A DNA stretch of 64,000 nucleotides from the NCBI RefSeq assembly GCF_932526225.1, contig NC_064047.1, forward strand, positions 870,001-934,000, given 5' to 3'. Below are positions 55,001-64,000 of the stretch, in pieces. A program made the position numbers and the translations under genes. Position 1 is the first letter of the stretch, and the number at the start of each line of letters is the position of its first letter. The notes beneath the pieces are model-generated. The model had not been told where the DNA came from. It did no database searches and worked only from the letters and a program-made list of their open reading frames with translations. The DNA is from Nematostella vectensis (lineage: Eukaryota; Cnidaria; Anthozoa; Actiniaria; Edwardsiidae).

Positions 55001-58000
55001 TGTGTTTTGTTTCCGTCTAACATATGAATGATCTTTTTCCAAATAATGCAACTGATTGCCACCCAAAACATAGCTGATAGAACCCCACGGACGTCACCAC
55101 GCTATTTTGGGGGATCGTATTTTAGTGTTTAGTTCCTCCCCTTTAAACATACCCTAAAAATATATATTATTTACAATAATATATAAATACACCTGCACAG
55201 TATATGTTACGCAGTTATGTATTGATCAGTTATTTATTTAATCATTTATGGTTTCGCCATAACAATAACAGAGTAAAAGCTTTTCTTTCTAGTCGGAGCA
55301 AAATAGGAGATTTAAAAAAATGTCCTTAGCTTATGACCTTGTTCTATTCGCCATGGTGTTGAAACCTTTTCTTTTACACCGTAGATACAATAGTAAACCT
55401 AGAAAAACTACAGAGAAGCTGTAGAATAAGGAGATGGTCTGCGAATGCGTGGTGGAATCAGGAAAACAAATTAACAAAAGTTGATAACAGAGTAGTCGAA
55501 AACAGCATCGTTGGCTTTTCGTTGAATCAGAAGAGGTGGCTTGACAAATCAGACTGGACATGGCATATCACACATCTCTGTTGCTCCGGGGCTAATGTTC
55601 TAAAAGGGCTAATGTTCGAAAAGTCAGCGAAAGTACTCTGTTTTCACACACGCTTACTTACAACATTTCCTTTCACCGTTTAGAGTTATTACACTAGAGA
55701 TACACGAATTCTGCTTATTTAGATATTAACGTGAAGAGGCACAATTTTAATTCATCTTTTTTTCGAATCCCACAACCTCTCGTGTTTACTCCAGCTGTTT
55801 AACATTTTTTTTCGGAGGATTTAACCCTCTTGAGCTAACTAAAAGCCTTCTCTGTTCGTCCTTGTCGGACAAGTTCGTTTACATTGACAACACTCTCCGT
55901 GCGTCCCTCAGGCTTTTCGTAAGCGACCCTGGGTCGCGAGCTCGTCGTCTTTGTTGCTCCCTCGCAGGCTGCTTTACGACACCTCTGTCTGTTTAGCTGT
56001 CAGCGCCTGCCACTGACTCTCGTGTTCACAAATCAAGCAAGAATTTATGGTATTCACAACTCCTCTGTTGGTCTGAGAGCCATTTATGTAGGCTCGTGAG
56101 TTCTATTCTTCTCAAGTCTCATAAGGTCGCGAGGGCGGTAAATATTGGTCGTGCATCTAGCAGAGGAACTCAGGGGTTGTTTAAATTCACTGTCAGTCAA
56201 AACGCTGTCTAGGAGTATTTCGTGATTTGCATACTCGAGTCAAAGGATTTCTCTGAGCGTATTATAAGGGCAAAAAGTCAATACTTCTTTGGGACCTACG
56301 TCCCTTGAAGTTTACTTCAATTGGTTCTTCTTCAAATGCGGCTAGCTGTAAAATAGCAGTGATCTGCGGGGTATAGAAATCAGTGCGAGCCGTTAACGCC
56401 AAACAGGTAAAATAATTAATTTTCTTTTTTGCTGTAAAGCGCAAAGGCATTCCGAGGTCACATAAGCTATGTTTTCATTCAATCTCATATGCCGAGCACC
56501 TATCCGTTATCGTTTCTGTTAGCTCCGGGCAGTATTTAAAGAGAGGTCTCGGCTATTTATCTGTGATTTTGTTCTGTTTAAATTCTTATCTCTTCGCTAA
56601 TTTGAGTATGATGTATTTTTGGGTCACGATAGCCTGTTGTTGAGTGTGGAGTTGCTTGCTGACCTTTTTGTAAAAAGATACCCCTATTTCTACCCAAAGA
56701 AGATCGAGTACCGTTGCTCATACAACGGCTAGCGTGCATGTTGACACTCAAACCCGAATCACCTAAAATCCTGATTCCAAATTTGTCACAAAAAGAGTTA
56801 ATATCCACTACCTTTTCCTTTGTTCGGATAATAGTAGTTATAACATTTTACATCGATAAGAAAGATCGATTAAGTCATGGATTGCTAATGATATATTATC
56901 GATACATCGATAATATATCACTTTTTTAGGCATCGTTGCACGCATGATTTATATCCAATCACTGCCCAAGTAACACCGATACAATTTACTGAGCCAACTG
57001 CGTGTAAGAGCACGCAGTACCCTAGTATAATAATTTGTTTTGAACACAACTATTCTATTTTGGGCTATCAAGTTGAATGTGTGACTGTCAACGGTGTAAA
57101 TGAGATTTAAGATAAAGATTGAGATGTCGTTATTTCGGATCTCTTGGCTTTTTAGTTCCATTTGTAATATATCACGCAACTTTCTTATCTAGCAAGTTCT
57201 CACTTCAGACTCTTCGGATCGTGAATCGCTAATTTTTTTTTTTATTTAATCATGGTTATAATTTATCTGTTGTTTATTTCCTAGTCTTAATACCAAGAGG
57301 AATCTTTTTGGTTTGGAAAGAATGAGTTTTTACGCTAGTTTTTACAATATATCTTCATACTTAATACGGATAAATATAAAAAGCCGAAATAGTCGTGTTC
57401 GTGAATCAGGAGAATGAATGCAATACACCAAAAACTGGAATTCGACTCTGCCAAATTTTCGTCTTTTATAAGAGTCTTATTAAAGACAAAAATTTGGCAG
57501 AGTCGAATTCCAGTTTTTGGTGTTTCATACTTAATACTTTATAGCTTTATGGATTTCGATCTAAAATTTAAAAATATTAATTTTGAGGGCTTAACTGTAT
57601 TTATGTTTAGTTAATCCTGTTAGAAAAACATAAATTACTGTATGTATTAAGTCTTATTATTTTTATCATCATTATCAGCATCACCATCTCTACCATCATG
57701 ACAACTATCCCCACCACCAGCATCATCGTCGTCACGTCATCATTATCAGTCGTTGCATCATCACCACAGCCAACACCATCATCATCATCGTCATCATCAT
57801 CATTGTCGTCATCATCATAATCATTGTCATCACCACCACCACCATCATCAGCATCGTCATCACCATTAGCGTCATTGTCATCATCACCATCACCACCACC
57901 ACCATCATCATTATTATCATCATCACCACCACCATCATCATCAACATCTTCATCACCATACATCATTGTCATCATCACCACTATAACCAGACGTAATCAT

Positions 58001-61000
58001 CATTATCATAATCTTCATCATCGTCGTGGTTATAAACGTTATTGTCTTCAACGTGACTAACTTTGTATTCCCTTGTAGCTCAATTTTGCACTTCAATTCC
58101 TGATGGACGAAGAGGGTACTCCCGAAGAGGTGCTGCTTAGCTGGTGTCAGAATACCACCAAAGGGTAACTCGAACAATTCGAAAATACAAATTATGAATC
58201 CATTTCCATCTGCTTGGCGTGGGATGATAAAGCCACAAACTTATATTTATCAGATAGATCAAGGGTTATTACACAAACCTAGGTACACATTTTGATATCT
58301 TTTTTTTATCTGAGCTTTTTTGAGATCTCAAAAATCTCGTCTTTGGCCTCGACATGAAAAACCCTTTATAAAATATTCAAAAGCAGAAAAAAATTGCTAA
58401 AATGACCAGACAAACATATTTTTTTAAATGCTTCAAATATTTTACTTTGTATACTGCAACAGAAAGCTTTCAAGTAATTAATGTTCCTCTCGTGAATATG
58501 GCTACTTTGTTAAACCCGAGACTTTGGTTTCAGGTACAAGGGGGTCAGCGTGACCAACTTTACCACAAGCTGGCGTGACGGCCTCGCTTTTAACGCAGTC
58601 ATACACAGATACAGGTAAATACGATCTCATTTGCACAGGGTTTCATACTCTAAGAAAGTCGGGTCGACGGGCTTTAATAATTTCAATGACTCTTTTTCAG
58701 ACCCGATTTGTTTAGCTACGATGCACTCGTAGGCAGCAGTCCCATGAGCAATTGCGAGCATGCATTCAAGGTAGCACGTGACTCTCTGGGGGTGGACAGC
58801 CTGCTGGACGCGGAGGGTAAGTGCGCATGCGCACCAAGTACGGCGCATTCTTCACGTGTAACGCAATATACCCACCATAACGTCCTTGTACCGCAATACT
58901 GCAATACCATTCACGTGTAACGCAATACACTCACCATAACATTTGTGTTTGTTGCGTTACAGATGTAGTGCGTGACAGACCGGACAAGAAGTCCATTATC
59001 ATGTACGTGACCATGTTGTGTCACAAACTCTCGCCGCTAAAGATGGGTGCCGATAATGGGGGGCATGGCGTGACAGTCACGCGTAACGGTCGCGTAACAC
59101 AGCAGACAACCACAATGGAGATGACCACCCGCCAGTCAAGCACTGTCAAGAGAACAAGTGAGTATATTTAGTGTGTGTAAGCCATGTGGGACGCAGACAT
59201 CTTCGATGGAAATATAGGAAGAGCAAGTGAGTGTGTGATTGATTGTGTGAGTCATGTGGGACGCAGGCATATTTAAGGGAAATATAGGAAGAGCAAGTGA
59301 GTGTGTGATTGATTGTGTGTGAGCCATGTGGGAAGCAGGCATATTTAAGGGAAATATAGGAAGAGCAAGTGAGTGTGTGATTGATTGTGTGTGAGCCATG
59401 TGGGACGCTTGTTATCTTTAGTGTGCATACCGAAAAACCCCTGTTAATTACCCAGGGATTCTATTTTTTTTTTTACCTTTTTTCGTGTTTTTTTTTTTTT
59501 AAGAGAGGGGAGGCTTAGTAGAGGGAAGTAGCGTATTTCAAAATCTGGAGCATAATTGATCCTCGCCTTTCACTAGTTACCGATATGATCATGAAGATGA
59601 AATTTGCTTGAAGTCTTTGAGATTTGAGACCGCTTTTTAGGTCTTTGACATGCTTTGAACTTTTGTCGTGGAGAAAGGTTTGTGGGGGGAGGTGGAGGGA
59701 GGTGGGAAGCTTAATATCATTTTGCGCCTTGCCTTTGTGGACGCTAGGTTCCTCAAGCGCATTAGATATGGAATGTTGTCGCGTTGTACCTACTCGACAT
59801 TCCTTGCCATCTGTTTGTAGTCAATACATCGTACTCAAGCGACGGGCAAAAATACGTGAAGACAAGCCACGAAGAGCATGACGGGGAACCTGTCAGATAC
59901 GTCACCACGGCAACCACTATTGTCAAGGAGCCGCCCACCAGCTCTGAGAGACCGTCATCAACAGTGGTACGTCATTTCGTTTATGTCATTTCCAGTTACT
60001 ATGGCGACTCCCTCAGAAACGCCCTCTCGAATTTTCAAACCGAAAAACCCTGAACATGCGCACCTCAAAGAGATTTAGAAAGGATATACAATTTCTTACA
60101 ATGGCCATCATTTCCTTGTATTCCTGAATGATTTTCCCTAGTTAAAACACAAATAACCTGAGGCGGAAATCCACATACCCAGATTTGGCTTTCTAAGATA
60201 ATTGTTTTTGATCATCCTTGCCCTAATTTCAATGACACTTACAAAAAGTCGCATCATTTTAAAAGAAGTCGCAATTGACATTTTGTTTGATATTGCTTAC
60301 TAAGCACTGATGTGAAATGAGCTTATTGGAAACGCCAAGTCATGTTTTTCCGTTTGTAAAACGAGTGTCACAAAGAATCCATTTCCATCGGCTAATTCAA
60401 GCGAGTAACGAATTTATTTTTAAGGAAATATCGTCAATACCGTATCAGACTTCACTTGTAGCTTGCTATTTTGAATTTTCCTTGCGAATAAATCGTTGTA
60501 TTTTCAATTATAAACAACAACAAAGGAGTGGTTGATTGACGTTCCTTAACCTAGGTTGAAAGAATTGTCAAAAGAAGACCGTTCTCATATTCCTAGAGAC
60601 GGGCAGCGTTTATGACTCCATCAACTCATTCTCTTAGTCTAATCCACTTGTGATTGTTGTGGAATCACCCCTAGGTCGAAAGAATTCTCGAAAAAAGACC
60701 GGATTCATTCATCCTAGAGACGGGCAGCGTCCGTGACTCCGTGGGCTCATTCTCGGAGTCTAATCGGGACTCGATGGCAGATCGGGACTGGGAGGACTAC
60801 AATGCGCAGCTGCAGGAAGTTTTGACCTGGCTGAGGGAGGCTGAGACCAAGCTAAGTAACCAAGCCGACATTTCCACTGACGTGGATGTCGTCAAGGACC
60901 AGTTCCATGATCACGAGGTCAGTACTGCGCATGCTCTAATAATGTGATCTCCATGGCGAAAGTTCTGCACCGCGCATGCTCTTATAATGGACTAGAACAC

Positions 61001-63516
61001 TGTTTGATTATTTTTTGGCATTCCCAATAAAAATACCCAGTAGTGATTGTTAAAATGTCTCATATAGACCCTAACGGACTCTTAAACTTGCTAGTGGTAG
61101 CAGGGAAAAACTTTGTTTCTCGACCGCTATTATTTTGAAATTTTATCTTATTGTTTCTTTGTATAGGCAGTCGTGTTAACGATAATTGACCTTTTCATTC
61201 TGTCTCTTTGTGGGGCTAATCTTGCTTCTGTGTCTTCGTAGGACTTCATGATGGAGCTGACGTCACACCAGGCGAGTGTGGGCGGAGTACTGGAGTTCGG
61301 CAATCAGCTCATCAGCGAGGGCGTGGTCACGGAGAAGGAGGAGAACGAGATACGTGACCAGATGATCTCGCTGAACGAGAGATGGGAATCGCTAAGGATT
61401 ACCTCCATGGAGAGGCAGACCAGGTAAGCAATTCTCCTAACGTGATTTTAGTATTTTTGTCTGTATACGGTTATAAGAATTTTGAACACCTAAAGTTTTT
61501 TTACCTTCGATGTTTTTACCTTTCGATCCAATTTGCATCTTTGTATGCACGTTAACGATCGGTAGATCAACTACTTCAACAAAAGGTCTATTTGCAAGAA
61601 ATCTACAAAACAGTCATTCATAAATGAAGTTTTATAATTAATCGACGATGTTTTTTTTTAAATATATCATTAACTTGCTTGATGTGACTAGGTTTTGTGA
61701 ATGCTATGGAGGCTTTCTTTGCGTTTTTGGATCATATTTTCTGACCCGATTATTCTCGTTGTCTTATCCAGCTTGCACGAGCAATTGATGAGCCTTCAAC
61801 AGCGACAGATCGACCAGCTGGCGGAGTGGCTCGATAAGGCGGAGAAGATCATCGATGGTGCTGAGGAGCTGGGATCAGACATGGAGGCAGTGCGTCAACA
61901 GGTGGAACAACACAAGGTAAGGCATGTGTACACTAGCGCAGGAAGGAAACAGAAGTATTAAAGCATGTTTACACTAGCGAAGAAAGAAAACAAAGAAGTA
62001 TTAAGGCATGTTTACCCTAGCGAAGGAAGGAAACAAAGAAGTATAAATGTATGTTTACACTAGCGAAGGAAAGAAACAGAGAGGTAATAAGGCATGTTTA
62101 CACTAGCAAAGGAAGGAAACAAAAAAGTATTAAGGTATTTTACACTAGCGAAGGAAGGAAACAGAGAAGTATTAAGGCATGTTTACACTAGCGAATATAG
62201 CATCTCTAGATGGAATAACACAAGGCAAGGGGGCGAGGGAAGGAAACAGAAGTATTAAGGCATGTTTACACTAGCGAAGGAAGAGAACAGAGAAGTAATA
62301 AGGCATGTTTACACTAGCGCAGGAAGGAAACAAAAGTTTTAAGGCATGTTAACCCTAGCGAATATAGCATCTCCAGATGGAATAACACAAGGCAAGGAGG
62401 TGATGACTGAATTAAGGGTTGTACAACGGCATGTTTTCACTAGCGAAGGAAGGAAACAGGGTATATAAAGTCTTGTTTACACAAACGAATAAAGCAACGA
62501 CAGAGAAGTTATATATGAAGGAACAAGAAGAATAAATAGGCATTATGTCTACTGGCGATAGGTTGCAGTATTATTTTAGGAAATTACTACAGTTTGTTAA
62601 ATAGAATCTGTTTATTCTGTTTCAATTCCTAGAAATTTCAAGAAAATCTGGAGCAGCAACAGCAGAAAGTGAATTCGCTGACCCACATGGTTGTGGTTGT
62701 TGAGGACAATGCCGCCGAGAATGTGACCGCAGACCTAGAGGAGCAGCTCGCTGTGTTGGGCGAGAGATGGTCTGGCGTCTGCCGATGGACTGAGATGCGG
62801 TAAGCCGTTATATAGTACGCGTTGTCATCCAACCAGATGACCGTCACTGAAACTTTTCTTCTACTTCCTTCATCAACTTCCAAATCGGTCATCGTGTTAT
62901 CACTGTCTCCATTTAATAACAATATCGTTGTCTTTCCTCAGCCTTCACTTACCGTCCTCTTCTTGTTGTCCCCTCTGCCTCTGTTCTTCCCTTCCTCACC
63001 AACTTCTAAATCTGTCTATCAGTGTCTCCATTTAGAAAGTACTCACCATTGTTCCTCCCCGGCCTTTATTCTCGATTCTCCTCCTTGCTCTCCCCTGTGA
63101 CTCTGTTCTTCCCTTCCTCACCAACTTCTAAATCTGTTTATCGTTGTCTCCATTTAGTAAGTACTCACCATTGTCCTTCCTCAGCCTTCGTTCCCCATTC
63201 TCCCCCTCCCCTCTGACTCTGTTCTTTCCTTCCTGACCAACCCCTCACTCTGTCACTGTCCCCATTCAGTAAGTACTCAGCATTGTCCCTTGTCCGCCTT
63301 TTCTCTCCATCATCCTCCTTGAACTACCATCTGATCCCTATTGTCGTTGCCAGGTGGAGTATTCTCCAGGAAGTCCTTAGCAACTGGCAAGAGTACCGGG
63401 ACGAAGAGAAGCGTCTCGCCGCCTGGCTCATGGAGAAGGAGAGAGAAATAGAGGATCTCAAAACAGTGGACCTCAGTAGTTTGGATGACGTGAGGACCAA
63501 TCTCGAGCAGCTAGTG
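48970..63516 (+). CDS. DMD: Dystrophin, N-terminal part (3' end outside window)
   Basis: Membrane-cytoskeleton linker; the N-terminal CH pair binds F-actin and a spectrin-repeat rod follows. Fifteen exons in exact phase: 48970-49030, 50901-50962, 52285-52380, 52878-52955, 53300-53392, 58079-58164, 58534-58614, 58701-58816, 58963-59157, 59821-59966, 60675-60917, 61242-61423, 61772-61916, 62633-62799, 63354-63516, giving 638 residues so far. CH1 about 28-130 ([48 protein letters not shown]). CH2 about 145-255 ([46 protein letters not shown]). A Ser/Thr-rich hinge covers about 262-362, then spectrin repeats R1, R2 and the start of R3, with the dystrophin signatures [22 protein letters not shown] and CRWTEMRW. 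The start is the upstream of two in-frame ATGs (MDPMEEDE). The protein continues past the window. Utrophin or dystrophin-like cannot be split in a lineage with one copy. Confidence 0.93.
49031..50900. other. Dystrophin intron 1, no recognised feature
   Basis: AT-rich, with a long pyrimidine tract before the acceptor at 50900. No repeat array or coding similarity seen. Confidence 0.55.
50901..50962 (+). CDS. DMD: Dystrophin exon 2: CH1 start
   Basis: Acceptor [30 protein letters not shown]. 62 nt, the same length as human DMD exon 2. Donor AGG|GTAAGA. Confidence 0.92.
51306..51998. repeat. 58-bp minisatellite in dystrophin intron 2
   Basis: About 12 copies of a 58-bp unit beginning GTACTGTACCACAGGTCCTT and including GCTGACGTGCCATAGCAGAT. 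Copies differ at a few sites (CTAGGG/CTGGTG/CTAGAG, ATAGCA/ATGGCA). Confidence 0.95.
52236..52255. repeat. (TTTA)n microsatellite
   Basis: Five tandem TTTA units shortly before the exon 3 acceptor. Confidence 0.8.
52285..52380 (+). CDS. DMD: Dystrophin exon 3: CH1
   Basis: Acceptor [28 protein letters not shown] and [10 protein letters not shown]. 96 nt, against 93 in human exon 3. Donor ATC|GTAAGT. Confidence 0.92.
52878..52955 (+). CDS. DMD: Dystrophin exon 4: CH1
   Basis: Acceptor [28 protein letters not shown]. 78 nt, equal to human exon 4. Donor GAT|GTGAGT. Confidence 0.92.
53300..53392 (+). CDS. DMD: Dystrophin exon 5: CH1 end
   Basis: Acceptor [28 protein letters not shown]. 93 nt, equal to human exon 5. 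Donor CAG|GTGAGA. Confidence 0.92.
53625..54425. repeat. About 40-bp minisatellite in dystrophin intron 5
   Basis: Roughly 20 copies of CCTGTAGGTGAATGTGAACA plus AACGTTCTACGCACCCTACC with substitutions. A shorter variant containing CCAGACAAACGTTATACGCA alternates with the full one, giving a composite higher-order pattern. Confidence 0.93.
54762..54941. mobile_element. Fold-back element, TAGTCGTAAC arms
   Basis: TTTCCATGTAGTCGTAACAT to GGGTCGTAAC is imperfectly mirrored by GTTACGATCCTTACGATTTT to CACGACTATATG. The 111-codon minus-strand frame across it is a by-product. Confidence 0.5.
54950..57350. other. Dystrophin intron 5, no recognised gene
   Basis: Scattered short frames on both strands without recognisable similarity. 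A TATCGATACATCGATAATAT palindromic tract lies near 56892-56920. Confidence 0.5.
57425..57523. repeat. 99-nt near-perfect palindrome
   Basis: Centred on 57474. Arms 57425-57459 and 57489-57523 are 35 bp without mismatch (ACACCAAAAACTGGAATTCG...). Pairing continues to the centre with only two mismatched pairs. TTCATACTTAATAC abuts it on the right (57524-57537) and also stands at 57354-57367. Confidence 0.95.
57655..57965. repeat. (ATC)n/(ACC)n trinucleotide tract
   Basis: Long degenerate run of CATCAT, CACCAC and CGTCAT. The Asp/Gly-rich and Met-rich minus-strand frames are artefacts. Confidence 0.95.
58079..58164 (+). CDS. DMD: Dystrophin exon 6: CH1-CH2 linker, CH2 start
   Basis: Acceptor [29 protein letters not shown] then SWCQNTTKG. 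Donor AGG|GTAACT. Confidence 0.87.
58534..58614 (+). CDS. DMD: Dystrophin exon 7: CH2
   Basis: Acceptor [37 protein letters not shown]. Exons 6 and 7 together (167 nt) cover roughly human exon 6 (173 nt). Donor ACAG|GTAAAT. Confidence 0.92.
58701..58816 (+). CDS. DMD: Dystrophin exon 8: CH2
   Basis: Acceptor [44 protein letters not shown]. 116 nt, against 119 in human exon 7. Donor GAGG|GTAAGT. Confidence 0.92.
58963..59157 (+). CDS. DMD: Dystrophin exon 9: CH2 end and hinge
   Basis: Acceptor [31 protein letters not shown] ends CH2; a Thr-rich hinge follows. Donor ACAA|GTGAGT; this junction is repeated in the array that follows. Confidence 0.9.
59158..59405. repeat. 72-bp array starting at the dystrophin exon 9 donor
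   Basis: Three and a half copies; each contains GAGCAAGTGAGTGTGTG, echoing the real junction GAACAA|GTGAGT, and GCCATGTGGGACGCAGGCAT. Confidence 0.9.
59406..59820. other. Rest of dystrophin intron 9
   Basis: Poly-T tracts at 59466-59500; otherwise nothing recognised. Confidence 0.5.
59821..59966 (+). CDS. DMD: Dystrophin exon 10: hinge
   Basis: Acceptor CTGTTTGTAG. Low-complexity hinge [31 protein letters not shown]. Phase matches both neighbours. Donor GTG|GTACGT. Confidence 0.8.
60553..60645 (+). pseudogene. DMD: Decayed duplicate of the start of dystrophin exon 11
   Basis: ACCTAG|GTTGAAAGAATTGTCA then CCTAGAGACGGGCAGCGT and CTCATTCTC match 60675-60765, including a preceding acceptor. 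In frame it reads [13 protein letters not shown] and then a stop, so it cannot serve as a normal exon. Confidence 0.75.
60675..60917 (+). CDS. DMD: Dystrophin exon 11: hinge end, spectrin repeat 1
   Basis: Acceptor [26 protein letters not shown], then [20 protein letters not shown] and [13 protein letters not shown]. Donor GAG|GTCAGT. A decayed copy of its first 90 bases lies just upstream. Confidence 0.9.
60918..61241. other. Dystrophin intron 11
   Basis: No recognised feature apart from a short repeat of GCGCATGCTCTAATAATG near 60926 and 60973. Confidence 0.5.
61242..61423 (+). CDS. DMD: Dystrophin exon 12: spectrin repeat 1
   Basis: Acceptor [46 protein letters not shown]. 182 nt, the length of human exon 11, which covers the same part of R1. 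Donor CCAG|GTAAGC. Confidence 0.92.
61772..61916 (+). CDS. DMD: Dystrophin exon 13: spectrin repeat 2
   Basis: Acceptor [42 protein letters not shown]. 145 nt. Donor AAG|GTAAGG, which starts the next minisatellite. Confidence 0.92.
61917..62470. repeat. About 43-bp minisatellite starting at the exon 13 donor
   Basis: About 12 imperfect copies of AAGGCATGTTTACACTAGCG plus AAGGAAGGAAACAGAGAAGTATT. The first copy is the donor itself (GTAAGGCATGTGTACACTAG). A larger unit including ATATAGCATCTC is repeated twice (62193, 62359). Confidence 0.93.
62633..62799 (+). CDS. DMD: Dystrophin exon 14: spectrin repeat 2
   Basis: Acceptor [52 protein letters not shown]. Donor TGCG|GTAAGC. Confidence 0.92.
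62830..63290. repeat. Degenerate pyrimidine-rich repeat in dystrophin intron 14
   Basis: Four imperfect copies, about 115-150 bp apart, of a segment with TTCTTCCCTTCCTCACCAAC, TCTAAATCTGT and TGTCTCCATTTAGTAAGTAC. Confidence 0.8.
63354..63516 (+). CDS. DMD: Dystrophin exon 15: spectrin repeat 3 start
   Basis: Acceptor [44 protein letters not shown]. Donor CTAGTG|GTATGT. The exon tail is copied into the array at 63571. Confidence 0.9.
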
Positions 63517-63570
63517 GTATGTCGATTTTAAACCCTCATTCTATTTATGAAACATGTACAAAATAGAGAA

Positions 63571-64000
63571 TGTTAGAACAGTGAACCTCAGCAGCCTGAA
63601 TGACGCGAACCTCGAGCAGGTGGTACATCAAACTGAACCTCGAGCAGGTGGTACATCAAACTGAACCTCGAGCAGGTGGTACATCAAACTGAACCTCGAG
63701 CAGGTGGTACATCAAACTGAACCTCGAGCAGGTGGTACATCAAACTGAACCTCGAGCAGGTGGTACATCAAACTGAACCTCGAGCAGGTGGTACATCAAA
63801 CTGAACCTCGAGCAGGTGGTACATCAAACTGAATTCATCAATATCTTATGCATTACATCTGTTGTGTGGACAGGCCCTTGAGCAGGTGGTACATCAAACT
63901 GACTTCATCAATATCTTATGCATTACATCTGTTGTGTGGACAGGCCCTTGAGCAGGTGGTACATCAAACTGACTTCATCAATATCTTATGCATTACATCT
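63571..64000. repeat. 28-bp then 70-bp array derived from the exon 15 tail
   Basis: ACCTCAGCAGCCTGAATGAC at 63587 is a changed copy of exon sequence at 63471-63490. Then about nine 28-bp units GAACCTCGAGCAGGTGGTAC plus ATCAAACT (exon: AATCTCGAGCAG), then 70-bp units that add CATCAATATCTTATGCATTA and continue past the window. Confidence 0.93.

Noticed and set aside
57607-57981. Acidic Asp/Gly-rich minus-strand frame of 124 codons
   Set aside because: Trinucleotide ATC/ACC tract; composition only.

Overview
This is a 64 kb piece of an animal nuclear genome. Split codons, GT-AG introns, dense fold-back elements and long minisatellites show this. Three multi-exon genes lie head to tail on the + strand: a TRPA1-type ankyrin-repeat ion channel, a PET plus six-LIM protein of the LIMPETin/Limpet type, and the 5' part of a dystrophin gene. 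Protein content and intron positions fit an early-branching animal such as an anthozoan cnidarian (Nematostella-like). The species is inference; no marker sequence is present.

Layout. 1-20663: TRPA1-like channel, 13 visible exons (1200-20663, 1017 residues, 5' end outside the window), with a tRNA-derived SINE, a 35-bp satellite, a pogo-like fold-back element, a 6.5 kb array of a 29-bp unit that carries the exon 8 splice donor, a 5'-truncated LINE on the minus strand, and nested fold-back transposons. 20664-22759: intergenic, with a 42-bp tandem array and a fold-back element. 22760-38604: PET-LIM gene, 9 exons, 623 residues, plus a phase-compatible candidate alternative first exon at 23932. 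Its introns hold 13-bp, 34-bp and 24-bp arrays, and a 75-bp array that repeats the end of exon 8 together with its donor. 38605-48969: intergenic, dominated by 147 copies of a 37-bp satellite (40301-45740) and several fold-back elements. 48970-64000: dystrophin 5' region, 15 exons (638 residues, two CH domains and the first spectrin repeats), open at the window end.

All three proteins belong to families that work at membrane-cytoskeleton or muscle interfaces (channel, LIM scaffold, actin-binding membrane link). Nothing in the sequence shows that they are co-regulated. Exon boundaries were set by requiring consensus splice sites, family similarity and exact codon phase across every junction. 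All 34 internal junctions of the three models are in phase.

The main unusual signal is that several intronic minisatellites begin at, or include, the 5' splice site of the preceding exon (4249, 7422, 36464, 59158, 61917 and 63571; more weakly 19988). The 5' splice site thus looks like a recurrent seed for tandem amplification. No previously undescribed multi-gene system was recognised.
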